This document shows positions 32,733 to 45,642 of a stretch of DNA of 64,000 nucleotides, piece by piece. The DNA is from Isoetes taiwanensis (Eukaryota; Streptophyta; Lycopodiopsida; Isoetales; Isoetaceae). The stretch spans positions 62,001 through 126,000 of the forward strand of contig JAJEKV010000512.1 in the NCBI GenBank assembly GCA_021234155.1, written 5' to 3'. Numbering within the stretch: position 1 is the first letter of the stretch; every line of letters begins with the position of its first letter. Under the pieces are notes generated by a model. That model had not been told where the DNA came from, searched no databases, and saw only the letters and a program-made list of their open reading frames with translations. The translations under genes and the position numbers were made by a program.

Positions 32733-33480
32733 GTGAAAACCTCGCTGGCTTCGTTCTCGACTCCCAGGCCAAAAGCTGAGGGTCAACATCTTGAGGTTCC
32801 ACCGAGATCTTCCTCGGATCTCGTAACTCATGGCTCCAAAGCAAAAAATTTCCGCCAGAATCCTAACCATTGGAAGATATTGGATGCACTGCATCATTGC
32901 GTAGAGAGGCCATTGCCTTCAAGCTTCTCGCCTAGCTTACTCGTAACACATGCCATACCGCTTGAGTTGAATGTCCCCGCTCCTTTGCCTACCTTTGATT
33001 CCTGATGAGTGCTAAATCCACTTTTTGAGAATATTTGAAGACTATTACATGGATTATGGTTTCAAGAAAGGATGTAAGCTTTAATTTGAAAAAATGTTTT
33101 CAAAGATGAGAGTGAAGTCGGTGCTTGGTTAACCTATGAGAAGTTGATAAAAACAACACCCTCATGGCTGAACGGTCAAGAAGTTTCGGATAGATTTGGT
33201 AAGTTAGTTGTTCCACAAGATTTGGTACAATGAATTGCAAGGTTTTTCTATACATGCAGAGAAAGTGTGAACCAAGACAAGGAAAGGTTTAGTACATTTA
33301 TGAGCGAGCGTCAAAAAGCACAAATCACCATCCCAACTCGCTTTTAGTTAGTTTTTATTAATGGTCTACAAAGAAGACCAGATATCCAAAGAAAATTTCA
33401 AAAATCCAATAAGGGTTTGATTCCATATATACAAAAAATCTTTGTTAAAAACCATCGGGATCTAACCCGCCAGATTTCTT
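32733..33480 (+). pseudogene. Gag remnant
   Basis: After a 90-codon low-similarity frame (32733-33005), the sequence reads AWLTYEKLIKTTPSWLNGQE, then FYTCRESVNQDKERFSTFM and LVFINGLQRRPDIQRKFQ. This follows the retrotransposon gag pattern (Q-x-x-E-S-V-x-x-F-x-x-RF ... F-x-x-GL). A stop interrupts it before LVFINGL. No zinc knuckle was recognised downstream. Confidence 0.6.
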
Positions 33481-34339
33481 TACTTTGCCCCGATAAGCAT
33501 CATGTTCCTCCCTCATAATCATGACCGCTTTTATCCCGAGCGTTCGGATGCACATTACATGATCATCCCCTCTTCTATTCCAGTCTATGCCATACAAAAA
33601 GAGAAAAAAGAAATCTAAAAGAGGAGGAAGCCAATTCTCAAGTTGCAGGTCAAGTCGACCTATCCCGGCAATAATAAAGCCTTAGCGTAGTCAACCAAAC
33701 AATTGGTTGAACTCATAAGCTACAAGAACAGTAAAAACCACACCGAATGTATTCATTGCAATAGGAATTCTCACCCATCAGAATATGCTATTGGCAAAGC
33801 GTACTAAAAAATGAAAAGGCCACTTTGAAAAGGAATTCCTGCTTTGTTCTTTTGTAAAGAGGTTGGCCATACCGATGCCAGGTGTGTCATATGAATATTT
33901 TGGCAGAAAAAGAGAAGAGACCAGTCCAAACCCCCGTGAGATTTGGTCAAAACAAGCATCCCCCTCTATAATTATTCAAGGTAGTTCCAAACGAAGAAAT
34001 TATGGTGGTGCAAACTAGAAGCATGAATGAAGCTCTCAAGGCTGAACTAAGCAGGCATTCTACCGCCAGCCCCGTACTAATTGTGGTAGTAGAAATCACC
34101 GCCAAACCATAGCTCCACCCCTCAAAGAAAATATTATGGTAAAAAAGATCAGACTTTGATGAGGTAGATGTTTTGCTTAAGTACCCTCTAAGGTGAGTGT
34201 GGATCTTTTACTTTATTAAAGATTGCAACCTAGTTATAGAAAAAAAAAGGGCAAACTAATGGTGAGGTGATTGTGGAATTTTACCGACATTTTTCACCTT
34301 TTATTCTATACAAAGATGAAGAAGAATCCCTTTGAGCAT

Positions 34340-34620
34340 CTATACATGTACCAACAAGCTTAGGAGGGTATACTTTAATGTGTTACTGGATGGTGGGTTC
34401 CCCAAATACATGCCATCATATTATGAAGAAATGTGGTTTTGAGGTGGATAAGAAAGCCCTTATGTTATTAAAACTTATAATGCTAAGATTTCCCTATTGA
34501 TGTGACTAAAGCCATGTTAACACGTAAGGCATAACCAGCCTCGCTAACTTTATTGTGGTGTCTTTTGAAGATATAGAGATGAACTGATATCTATGAGGAC
34601 TTTTAATGGGAAGGGATAGC
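34340..34620 (+). pseudogene. Retropepsin (protease) remnant
   Basis: One frame has NVLLDGGFPKYMPS, corresponding to the [IV]LLDGGS catalytic region of plant Ty3 proteases. The neighbouring frame continues HHIMKKCGFEVDKKALMLLK and NFIVVSFEDIEMN, ending near MGRDSY (the GRDW position). Three reading frames are used, so it is non-functional as sequenced. Confidence 0.65.
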
Positions 34621-34859
34621 TACAATGGATAGGCCGCCTCGCAACCTTAAGGGAGATGCAAACCATCTCCAATGGCTCGTGATCGCCACAATTTTATAAA
34701 CAACAAGAGGGGTCTTACAAGAGGAAGAGATACTTTATTAAAGAAATGCTAATTGAAGAACCTTTTGGGATCTTACGGTGTAAAAAAATATACATACACC
34801 AAGAAAATATGAGATGGTTCCTCTTATTATGGAAAGTGCACCTCTCAAGATACAAGGAC

Positions 34860-35270
34860 CAACAGGTTCTTATGGTTTGATGGAGGTATTCTTAAAAATT
34901 AAATGTTGCATCATTCACGCTATTTTGAAAGACTCTTTCTCACAAACTTTTAGCTAAAGTAGGAAGGATCTTTCCTCAAGTCACTTCTAATGTGGCGTAA
35001 TATAAAGCTTTGATTGCGTCCCAGAAGATAAATCTATGAATATTGCCAATATTCATTTATGGTGATTCACAATTAATCAGCAGACAAGTTTTCAAGAGAC
35101 TATCAAACAAAAAAATGCGATATTGAGTTTTTTGAAGAATCAAGCACGGGAGTGCTCGAAGTTTTGCTTCATGGGAAATCACTCATATCCCCGTGAGAAT
35201 GTAATTTTGAAGCTGATGCTTGTGTAGGGAGACTCTCATGTCACATTTAACCGAGGGAGCTATTCCCTTA
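34860..35270 (+). pseudogene. RNase H domain upstream of the reverse transcriptase
   Basis: All four RNase H landmarks appear in order: FDGG (about 34880), YKALIASQ (35006; AEYKALI type), IYGDSQLI (35055), and WEITHIP then NFEADACVG (35170-35225; HIPRE-N-x-ADA type). This arrangement is that of the additional (archaeal-like) RNase H of Tat elements. Its position between protease and reverse transcriptase is unlike the arrangement I know, where it follows the ordinary RNase H. Confidence 0.65.
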
Positions 35271-35394
35271 AGATGATCTTGATGACAAATGGCAAAAGCG
35301 ACTGGCCCTATTTTTGACCATTGATGCATCGTAAAAAGGAGACCAAGAGATTGTAATTACTAAGAATGGTAAGACTAACCTTGTTTGTTGGGGA

Positions 35395-36378
35395 TTGATT
35401 GAATATCAAAACAAAGAAAACATACAAGTGTTTTTTGAAGAAAGGAAAGATGTATTTGCTTGGGATTATTCGAGCTATGTGCATCAAAATCATGTATGTC
35501 AATTTGAAATTAAGATTAAAGAAGGTTGTAAACCCCTGCTTTCAAAAACTAAGAAGGATTAATGCTTCAATAATGGGACTAATTAAAGATGAATTGATAA
35601 GATGTTGATGCGTGTGTTGTTATTGAAATTATTAATCCGTATCGGGTATCTTGTATTGTTCCCTTGGGAGAAAAAAGTGGTGCTTTAAGAATTTGCATTG
35701 ACTATCGAGACCTCAACAAACTACCATCAAAGATTGTTACCCTTTGCCCTTCTTAGAAGAGAGATCTTATATGTCAGAAAGGTAAAGAGGGTACCATTTT
35801 AGATGGCTTCTCGTGATTCAATCGATTAGTATTAAAGAAGAAGACCAACCCAAGACCTCTTTATTACCCCTTGGGGAACTTTATGCAATGAAAAGAATGC
35901 CTTTTTGGACTCAATGAATGCACCGCTACTTTCTCCAGAGAGCCATGGATGTTATTTTTAGGCCTATGTCTCCCTCAAGAATTTAGAGTTTATTTGATGA
36001 CCTTTGTTTAGGATCTCACCCTACTAATCATTTGGAATTGTTGGCAAAAATATGTTCTTTTGTGTAGGGAATTGAGTCAACCTTAATCCAAAGAAATGTA
36101 TTTTTTTGCATCCAAAGGACAACTTTTTGGGACACCTAGGTATCCAACAATGGTATACATGTGTGGCACAAGAAGAGGTTGAAGCTCTAAAAAACTGTGC
36201 CCCCAAAAACTTGGAAGGTGTCAAAAGTTTTATTGGCATGACCAGTTTCTCGATGATGTATATTCCTAATTTTGCTCACATTATAAGTCCTATTTCTAAG
36301 CCGACAAGAATAGGATTTCCAAACTCGAGAGCAAGTATGTTCCCCGTGGCCACATGGATTAGAGTTAAGAGTCTTTGA
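35395..36378 (+). pseudogene. Reverse transcriptase remnant
   Basis: Begins with FFEERKDVFAWDYSS, the usual linker. Then come PYRVSCIVPLGEKSGALRIC with IDYRDLNK, ILDGFS-FNR, FGLNECTATF, and FDDLCLGSHPTNHLELLAKI near 35995 (the catalytic Y-x-DD position, here F-DD). NFLGHLGIQQ and VKSFIGMTSFSMMYIPNFAH follow, the thumb region. Frames change at least four times. Confidence 0.8.
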
Positions 36379-36860
36379 GTTGCTTATAAAGTCCATTTGT
36401 GAAGCAACTCCTAAAACCAGATTTGGCCAAGCCATTTGAGGTCTACATTACTATTACTTAAAAAGGCCATAGGCTAATTAGCTATTCTCGGCAGACAAGC
36501 ACACCATAGTTTTTGCCAAGAAACAAAGGAGTTCAACCGAAGAAAATATACCGGAATGGAGAAAGTGTCCGCTTCTCATGTTTCTATTGATGTGACAAGG
36601 TCATTTATTATTGAAGAGTTCGACAAGTTTATATGAAGCAAAATCCAACAGGTTTGTTATTTGGTAAGGCTACTTTAAAACCAAAAATTCAAAGGTGGGC
36701 TTGCAAGTTACAAACCTTTGATATTTCTATAAAAGAGTTACATCAAGTGAAGAGTCCCGCCTTTTACTTACCTTATATCTTCTTTGACCATGAAGATGTA
36801 GTAGAAGTTGTTGACTTTGTGGATGCCTTAGCTATATTTACAAATGCAAGATGATGATGA
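36379..36860 (+). pseudogene. Second RNase H domain (Ty3-type) remnant
   Basis: EKVSASHVSIDVTRSFI corresponds to the central helix of the gypsy RNase H. LKPKIQRWACKLQTFDISI with HQVKSPA follows the family end (RWxLxLxxFDFxIxHxxGxxNxxADxLS). The first catalytic segment is obscured by frame changes. Confidence 0.65.
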
Positions 36861-37039
36861 GCGTGGCCAACAAGATTGGCAGCCTACCTATAAAGAATTT
36901 TCTACAATTTAAGGAGATGCCCTCTTGATTGACCTCGAGCCAAAGAAAGGAGATTTAAAAGAAAAAGGTGCAAGCTCAAAATGATTAATGATGTTTTTAT
37001 GTAAAGTCAATCGTGGATGGTCTATTATTAAGGTGTGTC

Positions 37040-38140
37040 AATGAAGAAGAACCGCCTTTGATCATTAGAGAAATGCATGAAGGAATATGTGGAGGCCATT
37101 TTGTCGGAGATACTAACGCCAAAAAAATTCTCGTGTCGATATTATTGGCCTACAATATTTAAAGATTGCTATATCGCTATAAAAATCTAAGGCTTTCACA
37201 AGTGCCAAAATATTTGGCAAAAGGATCCTTCTCCCAAATTTACTAAATTTCATAATTTCTCCAGTGGCCCTTCCAAATTTGGGGATTAGATTATATTGGT
37301 CCTATTAATCCTCTTCTCGCAGGAAAACACGATATTATTGTAGCAAGATTATTTCACCAAATGGGCAGAGGCAATTCCTTTGAGACAAATTTAATGCCAT
37401 CACAACAAAGAAAGTTCTTACATGAGTATATTTTGTGCACGGCTTGGTATTCCTTTACAATTACATTCTCGATAGAGGCACCCTTTGTGGAATGAAGTAT
37501 TACTAATTTATTGGCCATTCTTAAAGTCAAACATACCAAGAGTTCCTCCTACTATCCTTTTCAAGGTAATGGTCAAGGTTACTAATAAAGTTTTGAAGGG
37601 CATTTTGCGTAAAAAAAAGGGGATGATAATCAAAAAAGGATTGGCATGTTAAATCGTGGATGCCCTATGGGCTTATAGAGTTACCATTAAAGCAAAGAAC
37701 CACTCATACCCCTTTAACTTAGTTTATGGAATTGAAGCCTGGCTTCCAAAGTAGAGCTTGAGCTTCCATCTCCCAGGTTAGCTCATAAGTCGCGGTTTGC
37801 CTTTTGAGCATGCTTTTAAAAGCTGTGAAAGATTGGATACCTTATTGCATTTAGAAGAATATAGAATGGAAGCCGAGAATGCCAACTTACTTAAAAGTTA
37901 TGATTTGGCAGCTTTCAAAGCCGCCATAAAAATACAAGGATCTTCAAGACCGAGAATTAGTTCGAAAAATGGAATAAATCAAGGAGGACTCGCCAAGAAG
38001 TTTGAGAATCTTTGGAGGGACCCTATGAAGTGTTGGAACCGGGCAGCACCAATTCATATTGGCAAAAGGAATTAACTTCGTGTTTGTCACCCCAAATCCT
38101 ATCAACACTATTCACTTGAAGAGGTAATCGATCAGCACAT
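37040..38140 (+). pseudogene. Integrase remnant
   Basis: IREMHEGICGGHFVGDTNAK marks the zinc-binding region and WGLDYIGPINPLLAGKHD the first catalytic aspartate. SSYYPFQGNGQ marks the HPQ-[NT]-GQ-x-E region. Further on, LPFEHAFKSCERLDTLLHLE and LAKKFENLWRDP (G-x-F-x-x-x-W-x-GP position) form the C-terminal domain. Stops and frame changes occur throughout. Confidence 0.8.
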
Positions 38141-39578
38141 TTGTTTGTCCCTTTTATGCTCTAGAATTTAAACAAGTTAGAATTAAAGTTAGATACTAGA
38201 TAGGTTGGATTCCACTTTGTCTTAAATTTAGGACTAATGTCTTCATTAAGTTTATGTTTGCAGATTAGCCAAGATGAAGGATGAGGAATCAAATATTTTT
38301 CAAACTAAGGGGATTTTGCAGAGAATTAATTGCCAAGTGTCACTTGCAAAGAGCACCCTTTGTCCAATTGGGAGGAAAACATTTTCAAATACCATGCCTC
38401 CCCAAGAGGTCCCCGCAAATCCGCACCAGGCTACCATTCATTTAACTCGATTTTAGTTTCTCAGATTTTTGCACTCAAGTCATTTCAGCTTCACCATCAT
38501 AGCAAAAAGGATTTTAAAGAAGTGTCAAGCTTTTAATTTGTTTTGTATGCGGGTCGCCATGACAAAGTGCACCTTTTCTCCATCTTTTATTCACCATCCG
38601 CAAGAACAAGTTTAATTTGGTCCCCGCTTCCATCCATTCATCTACCATTCTTTTTACATCTTGTTTTCTTTCATTCTAAAAGAAGCACTCGGCAAATTTT
38701 CACCACCATAGCAGAGTTGCATTTTTTTCAAGGGTCGAATGCATACATTTTTGTTTTGGCAGATCTCACTTTCAACCTCACTTTGTACACTCTACCTCCA
38801 TCACTATCCTACCATATCCATACTCATTCTTCACATACATTTTCTTGTTTTTGGCTTAAATTCAAACATTTACACATTCATCCCACCTCATACACCTCTA
38901 CTTCCACCACCACTTCACCATGTTTACACTCATTTTTACCTCTCACCCTTTCCACACCACCATATTCACCTCCATTCCATCAACACTTCTGACCTTACAT
39001 TCTCTTTCTACCATAATCCTCATTCATACACTTTGAGCAGATATGAAGACCCCTTTATGGTCGAGGGGACCAGCCATTTTCTTGTTTTATAGATGTTGCC
39101 CCCAAAGGGCAACATACATAATTGATTGGCTTGTTTGCTAAGAGTTAGAGACTTGGTAGTCAACATTGGTGTGAAGGTCATGATCTTTATCTTCAAGGTC
39201 AACTCTCATAAGAAATGCTTCATTTGAGGTCAAAGGATGCTTATAATGTTTTGGGTAAGAAGTTTGGAAGATACCTTTTGAAAATTGGAAGCTAGAGTTT
39301 GAAGACCCCTATGGTAAACTAGAATCTTTTTGCCCCAAATTGCCCCCTTCACATTCCTCCATGCCCCTCTCATTTTTTTGCCTTGATTCCCCAACCCCCT
39401 CATTCTATCACAAACTCCTTTCTATTTCATATGCCATCCTACTTTTTGCCCGCTCCTTTGGAAAATAAATTTATGTCAAAACTCTAGGTGAATAACCTAG
39501 GTATCATTCTAGATGCCATAAGGATGCCATATGCCACGGCAAGGCCATATATGCTCCCAACCTCGGAGGTACGGAGCA
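38141..39578. other. Non-coding stretch after the integrase
   Basis: Includes 38197-38250, which recurs inside the array at 56366-56418. A C/T/A-rich part (38560-39000) gives a 149-codon frame (38543-38992) with Ser/Thr/His/Pro-rich low complexity and no domain; I do not accept it as a gene. It may include the 3' untranslated region and LTR of the Ty3 element, but no partner LTR is in the window. Confidence 0.5.
38197..38250 (+). repeat. 54-bp segment shared with array unit 9
   Basis: Begins TAGATAGGTTGGATTCCACT and ends CTTCATTAAG. About 50 of 54 positions match 56366-56418. Confidence 0.8.
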
Positions 39579-41607
39579 TGATATGGTAAATGGGAGTGGC
39601 TCAACGCTGGTCTTGTGGACTAGCATGGGTGTGGAGAAGGGCAAACTAATAGCATGGCAAGGCAATTAAAAAAGGCAATTGTAAAAGGCAATTAAAAGGC
39701 AATTGTAATGGTTATGGTCAAATAATATCTATTAAGCCAAGCTAATCTTCTTGATAATATCTCGGTCAAAAAAAGCAGCTTCGCGCCAACTTCAAACGCC
39801 ATATCTCAACTGAATATAAGTCTGATTATTGCGACCCGGGGCTCATTGAAAGCTCTCGATTGTCTAGTTTCCGGATTGGGGTCGTCCATTCTAACTCCTT
39901 GTGGATCGTGAGATATCGCAAAAGAGTGGCCGTGGGTCGACTGGACTACTACCCAAGATTGCCTTTTTGAAGAGAACCAAGCTACTTGCCTAGAAATTGC
40001 CTTTAGCTTCTTCTTGCTGTTAAAGACCGCTAGTTCTCAACACCGGTTAGTCGGTTGGGTGGAGAAACTGCCATTATTTGCCTTGTATTGAGAATCTTCC
40101 CTCTAGTTTTGTGAACTAGAGCCTGATCATTCCGGAAGCTATTGGTGTAGTTCATATCAATTGGTGTAACTCGATCTTATGTTTCATTGGATCTCAGTGC
40201 TTATTTGACTTCTTATTTCATACTTAGATCATTTTGTCATTGCTAAAGGTTTATTCTTGTGGATTCTCAGAGCAAACCTAGGCAGTTTACGTGACATTTA
40301 GATTATGATTTGTTTGAGGAGATCCGGTATCCTATTTAGAGGAGATAAAAGGTATGGTTTTATTGTTGTGAACCTATAAAAAGGTATGGTTTATTGTTGT
40401 GAACCATATCAATTGGTATCAGAGCCAAGCTATTCCTAAAGATTTAAAAGACTTAGGTACAGGCCGGAGATTGCAAAAGCGGAATAGAGGACCTTATTCG
40501 CTATTCTTGATGTTTGTAAGTCATCTAGTTGGTGCTAGTGATTGAAAACGTGGAATAGAATTCCCTCCACCTGAAAATCTAAATGATTTTCTTCCTATGA
40601 ATTTCAAATTTTAACTTCTTGGATCATTCTTTTCCAATCCGATTCTACCCAGAGTAATCAACCTTTCGATATCAAAGATGACAAAATTATTTGTTGCAGG
40701 AAATATATAGGTGTGATTGGTGATGTGGAATAAGTAGAGGAAATTAATTTCAATCTTCCTTATCAATCCATTTCATTTGCCAAAATGGATCTCCTTCCAA
40801 CTGCTTCCAACAGAATCCACAATCCATCTCCTTGGCCAAGATGGATCTCTGCTTGAAACTTTCCCTGACCTACAAAGCAGGGACGGATCAATCTTTCTCG
40901 AATCCTTTTATCCTTGATAAATCTTGAACTATTCCAAACTAAACGAAGTTTAGTGTGGTCCATTGTTTTAGTAAGATGTCTTAATAATGAATATCCGTTT
41001 GTAAGAAATTGTAGTTTAAAAGTAGAGGTGACTTCAAAATCATTAAAGATTTTAAAGGATTTGTGCCTTTAGAGAAATTGTAAATCTATTTTATAATTTT
41101 GTTGCTTCCTTTCAATGAATGATCATGCCATTAATAGTTGCACAATGGTTGGTGCCATAAGTGTTGATGTTAATTGGTGGATGACATTGAAATTCTAGAT
41201 TGGTGTCTAGAGTTTTATTTTTTAAAGAGTTTAAAATTTTGAAACCGTTGGAGCCTCTGTGCTTCCAACAAGAACTTTTGATCTTTTCTTAATCTTGTCT
41301 TTATCTTAAAATTTAAATTTTATCTAGTAGATCTTAAGCTTTGCTAATATATCTCAAAAAGAATAATCAAATCTTCTTGAATCTTTATCTTAATCTTTAG
41401 CCACAACAGCTTGTGATTGTCATAAATAGTTTTTTGGTGCTATTTTATGAAGATTTCATAATACTAGTCTTTGGTCCTTAAAATGGATTGAGTTGGTGTT
41501 CATGTACAAATTGAGTTGGTCCTCAATTGGATAAATTAAGTAGGTGCTTAATTTGTTTATGGACACAATCTTCTGAGGTCAGTGCCTTCAGTAAAAAAGG
41601 GTGATTT
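39579..41607 (+). repeat. Array unit 1
   Basis: LTR 39579-40411 (833 bp), primer site 40414-40426, interior to 41607. The 5' flank GAGCA (39574-39578) is non-array sequence and is the predicted target duplication. This is one of the more divergent units. Its polypurine tract is altered (AAAAAAGGGTGATT). Confidence 0.95.
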
Positions 41608-43635
41608 TGATATGGATATGGTAGCTTTTGGGGAGTGGCCTTGAACGTTGGTCTTGTGGACTAGCATGGGTGTGTGAGAAGGGCAAACTGATAAAGGTGG
41701 CAAGTGGCAATTGAAAGGTGCAATTGTAAAAGGCAATTAAAAGGCAATTAAAAGGCAATTGTAATGGTTATGGTCAAATAATATCTATTTAAGCCAAGCT
41801 AATCTTCTTGATATAATATCTCAAATCCAAAAAATAGCAGTTTCAAAAGGCCAATTTCAAACGCTCATATCTCAGCGAATATAAGTCTGATTATTATGAC
41901 CCAGGGCTCATTGGAAAGCTCTCAGTGTCTAGTTTCCGGATTGGGGTCGCCCATTCGATAACTCCTTGTGGATCGTGAGATATCGCCAAAAGAGGCCGTG
42001 GGTCAGACGATCAGCATGTACCAAGATTGCCTTTTTGAAGAGAACCAAGCTACTTGCCTAGAAATTGTTTTAGCTTTTCGCTTTGTTTAGACTGCTAGAT
42101 TCTCAACACCTATCTGCGGGTTGGGTGGAGAACCCGCCATTATTTGCCTTGTATTGAGAATCTTCCTCTAGTTTTGGTGAACTAGAGCCGGATCATTTCG
42201 AGCTATTGGTGTAGTTCATATCAATTGGTGTAACTTCAGATCTTATGTTCATTGGATCCGGCTTATTTGACTTCTTATTTCATACTTAGATCATTTTGTC
42301 ATTGCTAAAGGTTTATTCTCATGGATTACAGAGCAAAACCTAGGCTTCATGACACAGATTATGATTTGTTTGAGGAGATCCGCATCCTATTTAGAGGAGA
42401 TAAAAGGTATGGTTTATTGTTGTGAACCTATAAAAGGTATGGTTTATTGTTGTGAACCATATCAATTGGTATCAGAGCCAAGCTATTCCTAAAGATTGCA
42501 AAGACTTCCTACAGGCCGAGATTGCAAACGTGAATAGAGGACCTTATTCTGCTATTCTTGATGTTTGTAAGTCATCTAGTTGGTGCTAGTGATTGAAAAC
42601 TCGAATAGAATTCTCCACCAAAAATCTAAATGATTTTCTTCCTATGAATTTCAAATTTTAACTTCTTGGATCATTCTTTTTTCCAATCCGATTCTACCCG
42701 AGTAATCAACCTTTCGATATCAAGATGACAAAAATTATTTGTTGCAGGAAATATATATAGGTGGGTGATTGGTGATGTGAATAAGTAGAGGAAATTAAGC
42801 CTAATCTTCCTTATCAATCCATTTCATTTGCCAAAATGGATCTCCTTCCAATCAAGCTTCCAACTTAACTCCATCAATCCATCTCCTTGGCCAAGATGGA
42901 CTCATTGGAAACTTTTCCCTCGCATCTACAAAGTGGTGGGACGGATCAATCTTTCAACTCTTTATCCTTGATAAATCTTGAACTATTCCAAACTAAACGA
43001 GTTTAGTGTGGTCCATTGTTTTAGTAAGATGTCTTAATAATGAATATCCACTGTCAGAAGAAATTGTAGTTTAAAAGTAGAGGTGACTTCAAAATCATTA
43101 AAGATTTTAAAGGATTTGTGCCCTTTAGAGAAATTGTAAATCTATTTTATAATTTTTGTTGCTTCCTTTTCAATGAATGATCATGCCATTAATAGTTGCA
43201 CAAATGGTTGGTGCCATAAGTGTTGATGTTAATGGATGACATTGAAATTCTAGATTGGTGTCTAGAGTTTTGAGTTTAGTTGGCGCCATCGGGTTGAGCC
43301 CAAGTCTTCAACAAGAACCCTTGATCTTTTCTTAATCTTGTCTTTATCTTAAAATTTAAATTTTATCTAGTAGATCTTAAGCTTTGCTAATATATCTCAA
43401 AAGAATAATCAAATCTTCCCCGAATCTTTATCTTAATCTTTAGCCACAACAGCTTGTGATTGTCATAAATAGTTGGTGCTATTTTATGAAGTCATAATAC
43501 TAGTCTTTGGTCCTTAAAATGGATTGAGTTGGTGTTCATGTACAAATTGAGTTGGTCCTCAATTGGATAAATTAAGTTGGTGTTTAATTTGTTTATGGAC
43601 ACAACTCGAGGGCTTGCCTTCAAAAAGGGAGGAAT
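41608..43635 (+). repeat. Array unit 2
   Basis: LTR 41608-42464 (857 bp, the longest), primer site 42467-42479, interior to 43635 with a standard polypurine tract. Confidence 0.95.
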
Positions 43636-45642
43636 TGATATGGATATGGTAGCCCTGGGAGTGGCCTTGAACGCTGGTGTGGTGGACTTAGCATGGGTGT
43701 GTGAGAAGGGCAAACTAATAGCATGGCAAGGCAATTAAAAGGCAATTGTGAGGCAAATTAAAAGGCAATTGTAATGGTTATGGTCAAACAATACCTCTAA
43801 TGCCAAGCTAATCTTCTTGATAATATCTCAGTCAAAAATAGCAGTTTCAAAAAGGCCAATTTCAAACGCTCATATCTCAGCGAATATAAGTCTGATTATT
43901 GCGACCCAGGGCTCATTGGAAAGCTCTGGCGTCTAGTTTCCGGATTGGGGCCCATTCGTTCAACTCCTTGTGGATCGTGAGATATCGCTAAAAGAGTGGC
44001 CGTGGGTCAGACTGGACTGCACAGCCAAGATTGCCTTTTGAAGAGAACCAAGCTACTTGCCTAGAAATCAGCTTTAGCCTTCTGCCTTGTTGTTAATCTG
44101 CTAGTTCTCAACACCGCTGGTCCGGTTGGGTGGAGAATCGCCATTATTTGCTTTTGTATTGAGAATCTTCCTCTAGTTTTGGTGAACTAGAGCCGGATCA
44201 TTCCGAGCTATTGGTGTAGTTCATATCAATTGGTGTAACTCGTATCTTATGTTCATTGATCTGTGCTTATTTGACTTCTTATTTCATACTTAGATCATTT
44301 TGTCATTGCTAAAGGTTTATTCTGTGGATTCGTGAGCAAACCTAGCGGCTTCCACAGACACGCAGATTATGATTTGTTTGAGGAGATCCGCATCCTATTT
44401 AGAGGAGATAAAAGGTATGGTTTATTGTTGTGAACCTATAAAAGGTATGGTTTATTGTTGTGAACCATATCAATTGGTACGGTGAGCCAAGCTTATTCCT
44501 AAAGATTGCAAAGACTTCCGGTTGGTCCCGAGATTGCAAACAGGAATAGAGGACCTTATTCTGGCTATTCTTGATGTTTGTAAGTCATCTAGTTGGTGCT
44601 AGTGATTGCAAACCGAATAGAATTCTTCCACCTGAAAATCTAAATGATTTTCTTCCTATGAATTTCAAATTTTAACTCTTGGATCATTCTTTCCAATCCG
44701 ATTCTACCCTTAGTAATCAACCTTTCGATATCAAGATGACAAAATTATTTGTTGCAGAAATATATAGGTGCGTGTGATTGGTGATGTGGAATAAGTAGAG
44801 GAAATTAAGCCTAATCTTCCTTATCAATCCATTTCATTTGCCAAAATGGATCTCCTTCCAATCAAGCCTAAAGTAACTCCATAAATCCATCTCCTTGGCA
44901 AGATGGATCTCATGGAAACTTTTCCTCGTGATCTACAAAGTGACTCGGGATCAATCTTTCTCAACTCTTTATCCTTGATAAATTTTGAACTATTCCAAAC
45001 TAAACGAGTTTAGTGTGGTCCATTGTTTTAGTAAGATGTCTTAATAATGAATATCTGGCTCCAGAAGAAATTGTAGTTTAAAAGTAGAGGTGACTTCAAA
45101 ATCATAAAGATTTTAAAGGATTTGTGCCTTTAGAGAAATTGTAAATCTATTTTATAATTTTGTTGCTTCCTTTTCAATGAATGATCATGCCATTAATAGT
45201 TGCACAATGGTTGGTGCCATAAGTGTTGATGTTAATGGATGACATTGAAATTCTAGATTGGTGTCTAGAGTTTTGAGCAAAGAGTTGGCTTCACCGGTTG
45301 AGCTCTGCTTCAACAAGAACCCTTGATCTTTTTCTTAATCTTGTCTTTATCTTTAAAATTTAAATTTTATCTAGTAGATCTTAAGCTTTGCTAATATATC
45401 TCAAAAGAATAATCAAATCTTCCCTCAATCTTTATCTTAATCTTTAGCCACAACAGCTTGTGATTGTCATAAATAGTTGGTGCTATTTTATGAAGTCATA
45501 ATACTAGTTCTTGGTCCTTAAAATGGATTGAGTTGGTGTTCATGTACAAATTGAGTTGGTCCTCAATTGATAAATTAAGTTGGTGCTTAATTTGTTTATG
45601 GACACAACTCCAGGTCGGGCTTGCCTTCAAAAAGGGAGGAAT
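43636..45642 (+). repeat. Array unit 3
   Basis: LTR 43636-44472. The primer site at 44475 is corrupted (TGGTACGGTGAGCC) exactly at its CAG. Interior to 45642. Confidence 0.95.

Larger units (their letters stand above)
32516..38140 (+). mobile_element. Decayed Ty3/gypsy polyprotein, Tat-like, LTRs not found
   Basis: With many frameshifts and stops, the plus strand carries recognisable gag, protease, RNase H, reverse transcriptase, second RNase H and integrase regions in that order. Two RNase H domains and an FEERKDVFAW-type linker before the reverse transcriptase fit the plant Tat group of Ty3/gypsy. The left LTR is absent; the region abuts the LTR of the minus-strand element at 32515. A right LTR was not identified. 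Some frameshifts may be sequencing error. Confidence 0.8.

Noticed and set aside
38543-38992. 149-codon frame as a host gene
   Set aside because: Low-complexity Ser/Thr/His/Pro composition in a C/T/A-rich stretch, with no domain. An overlapping frame of similar length is open too.
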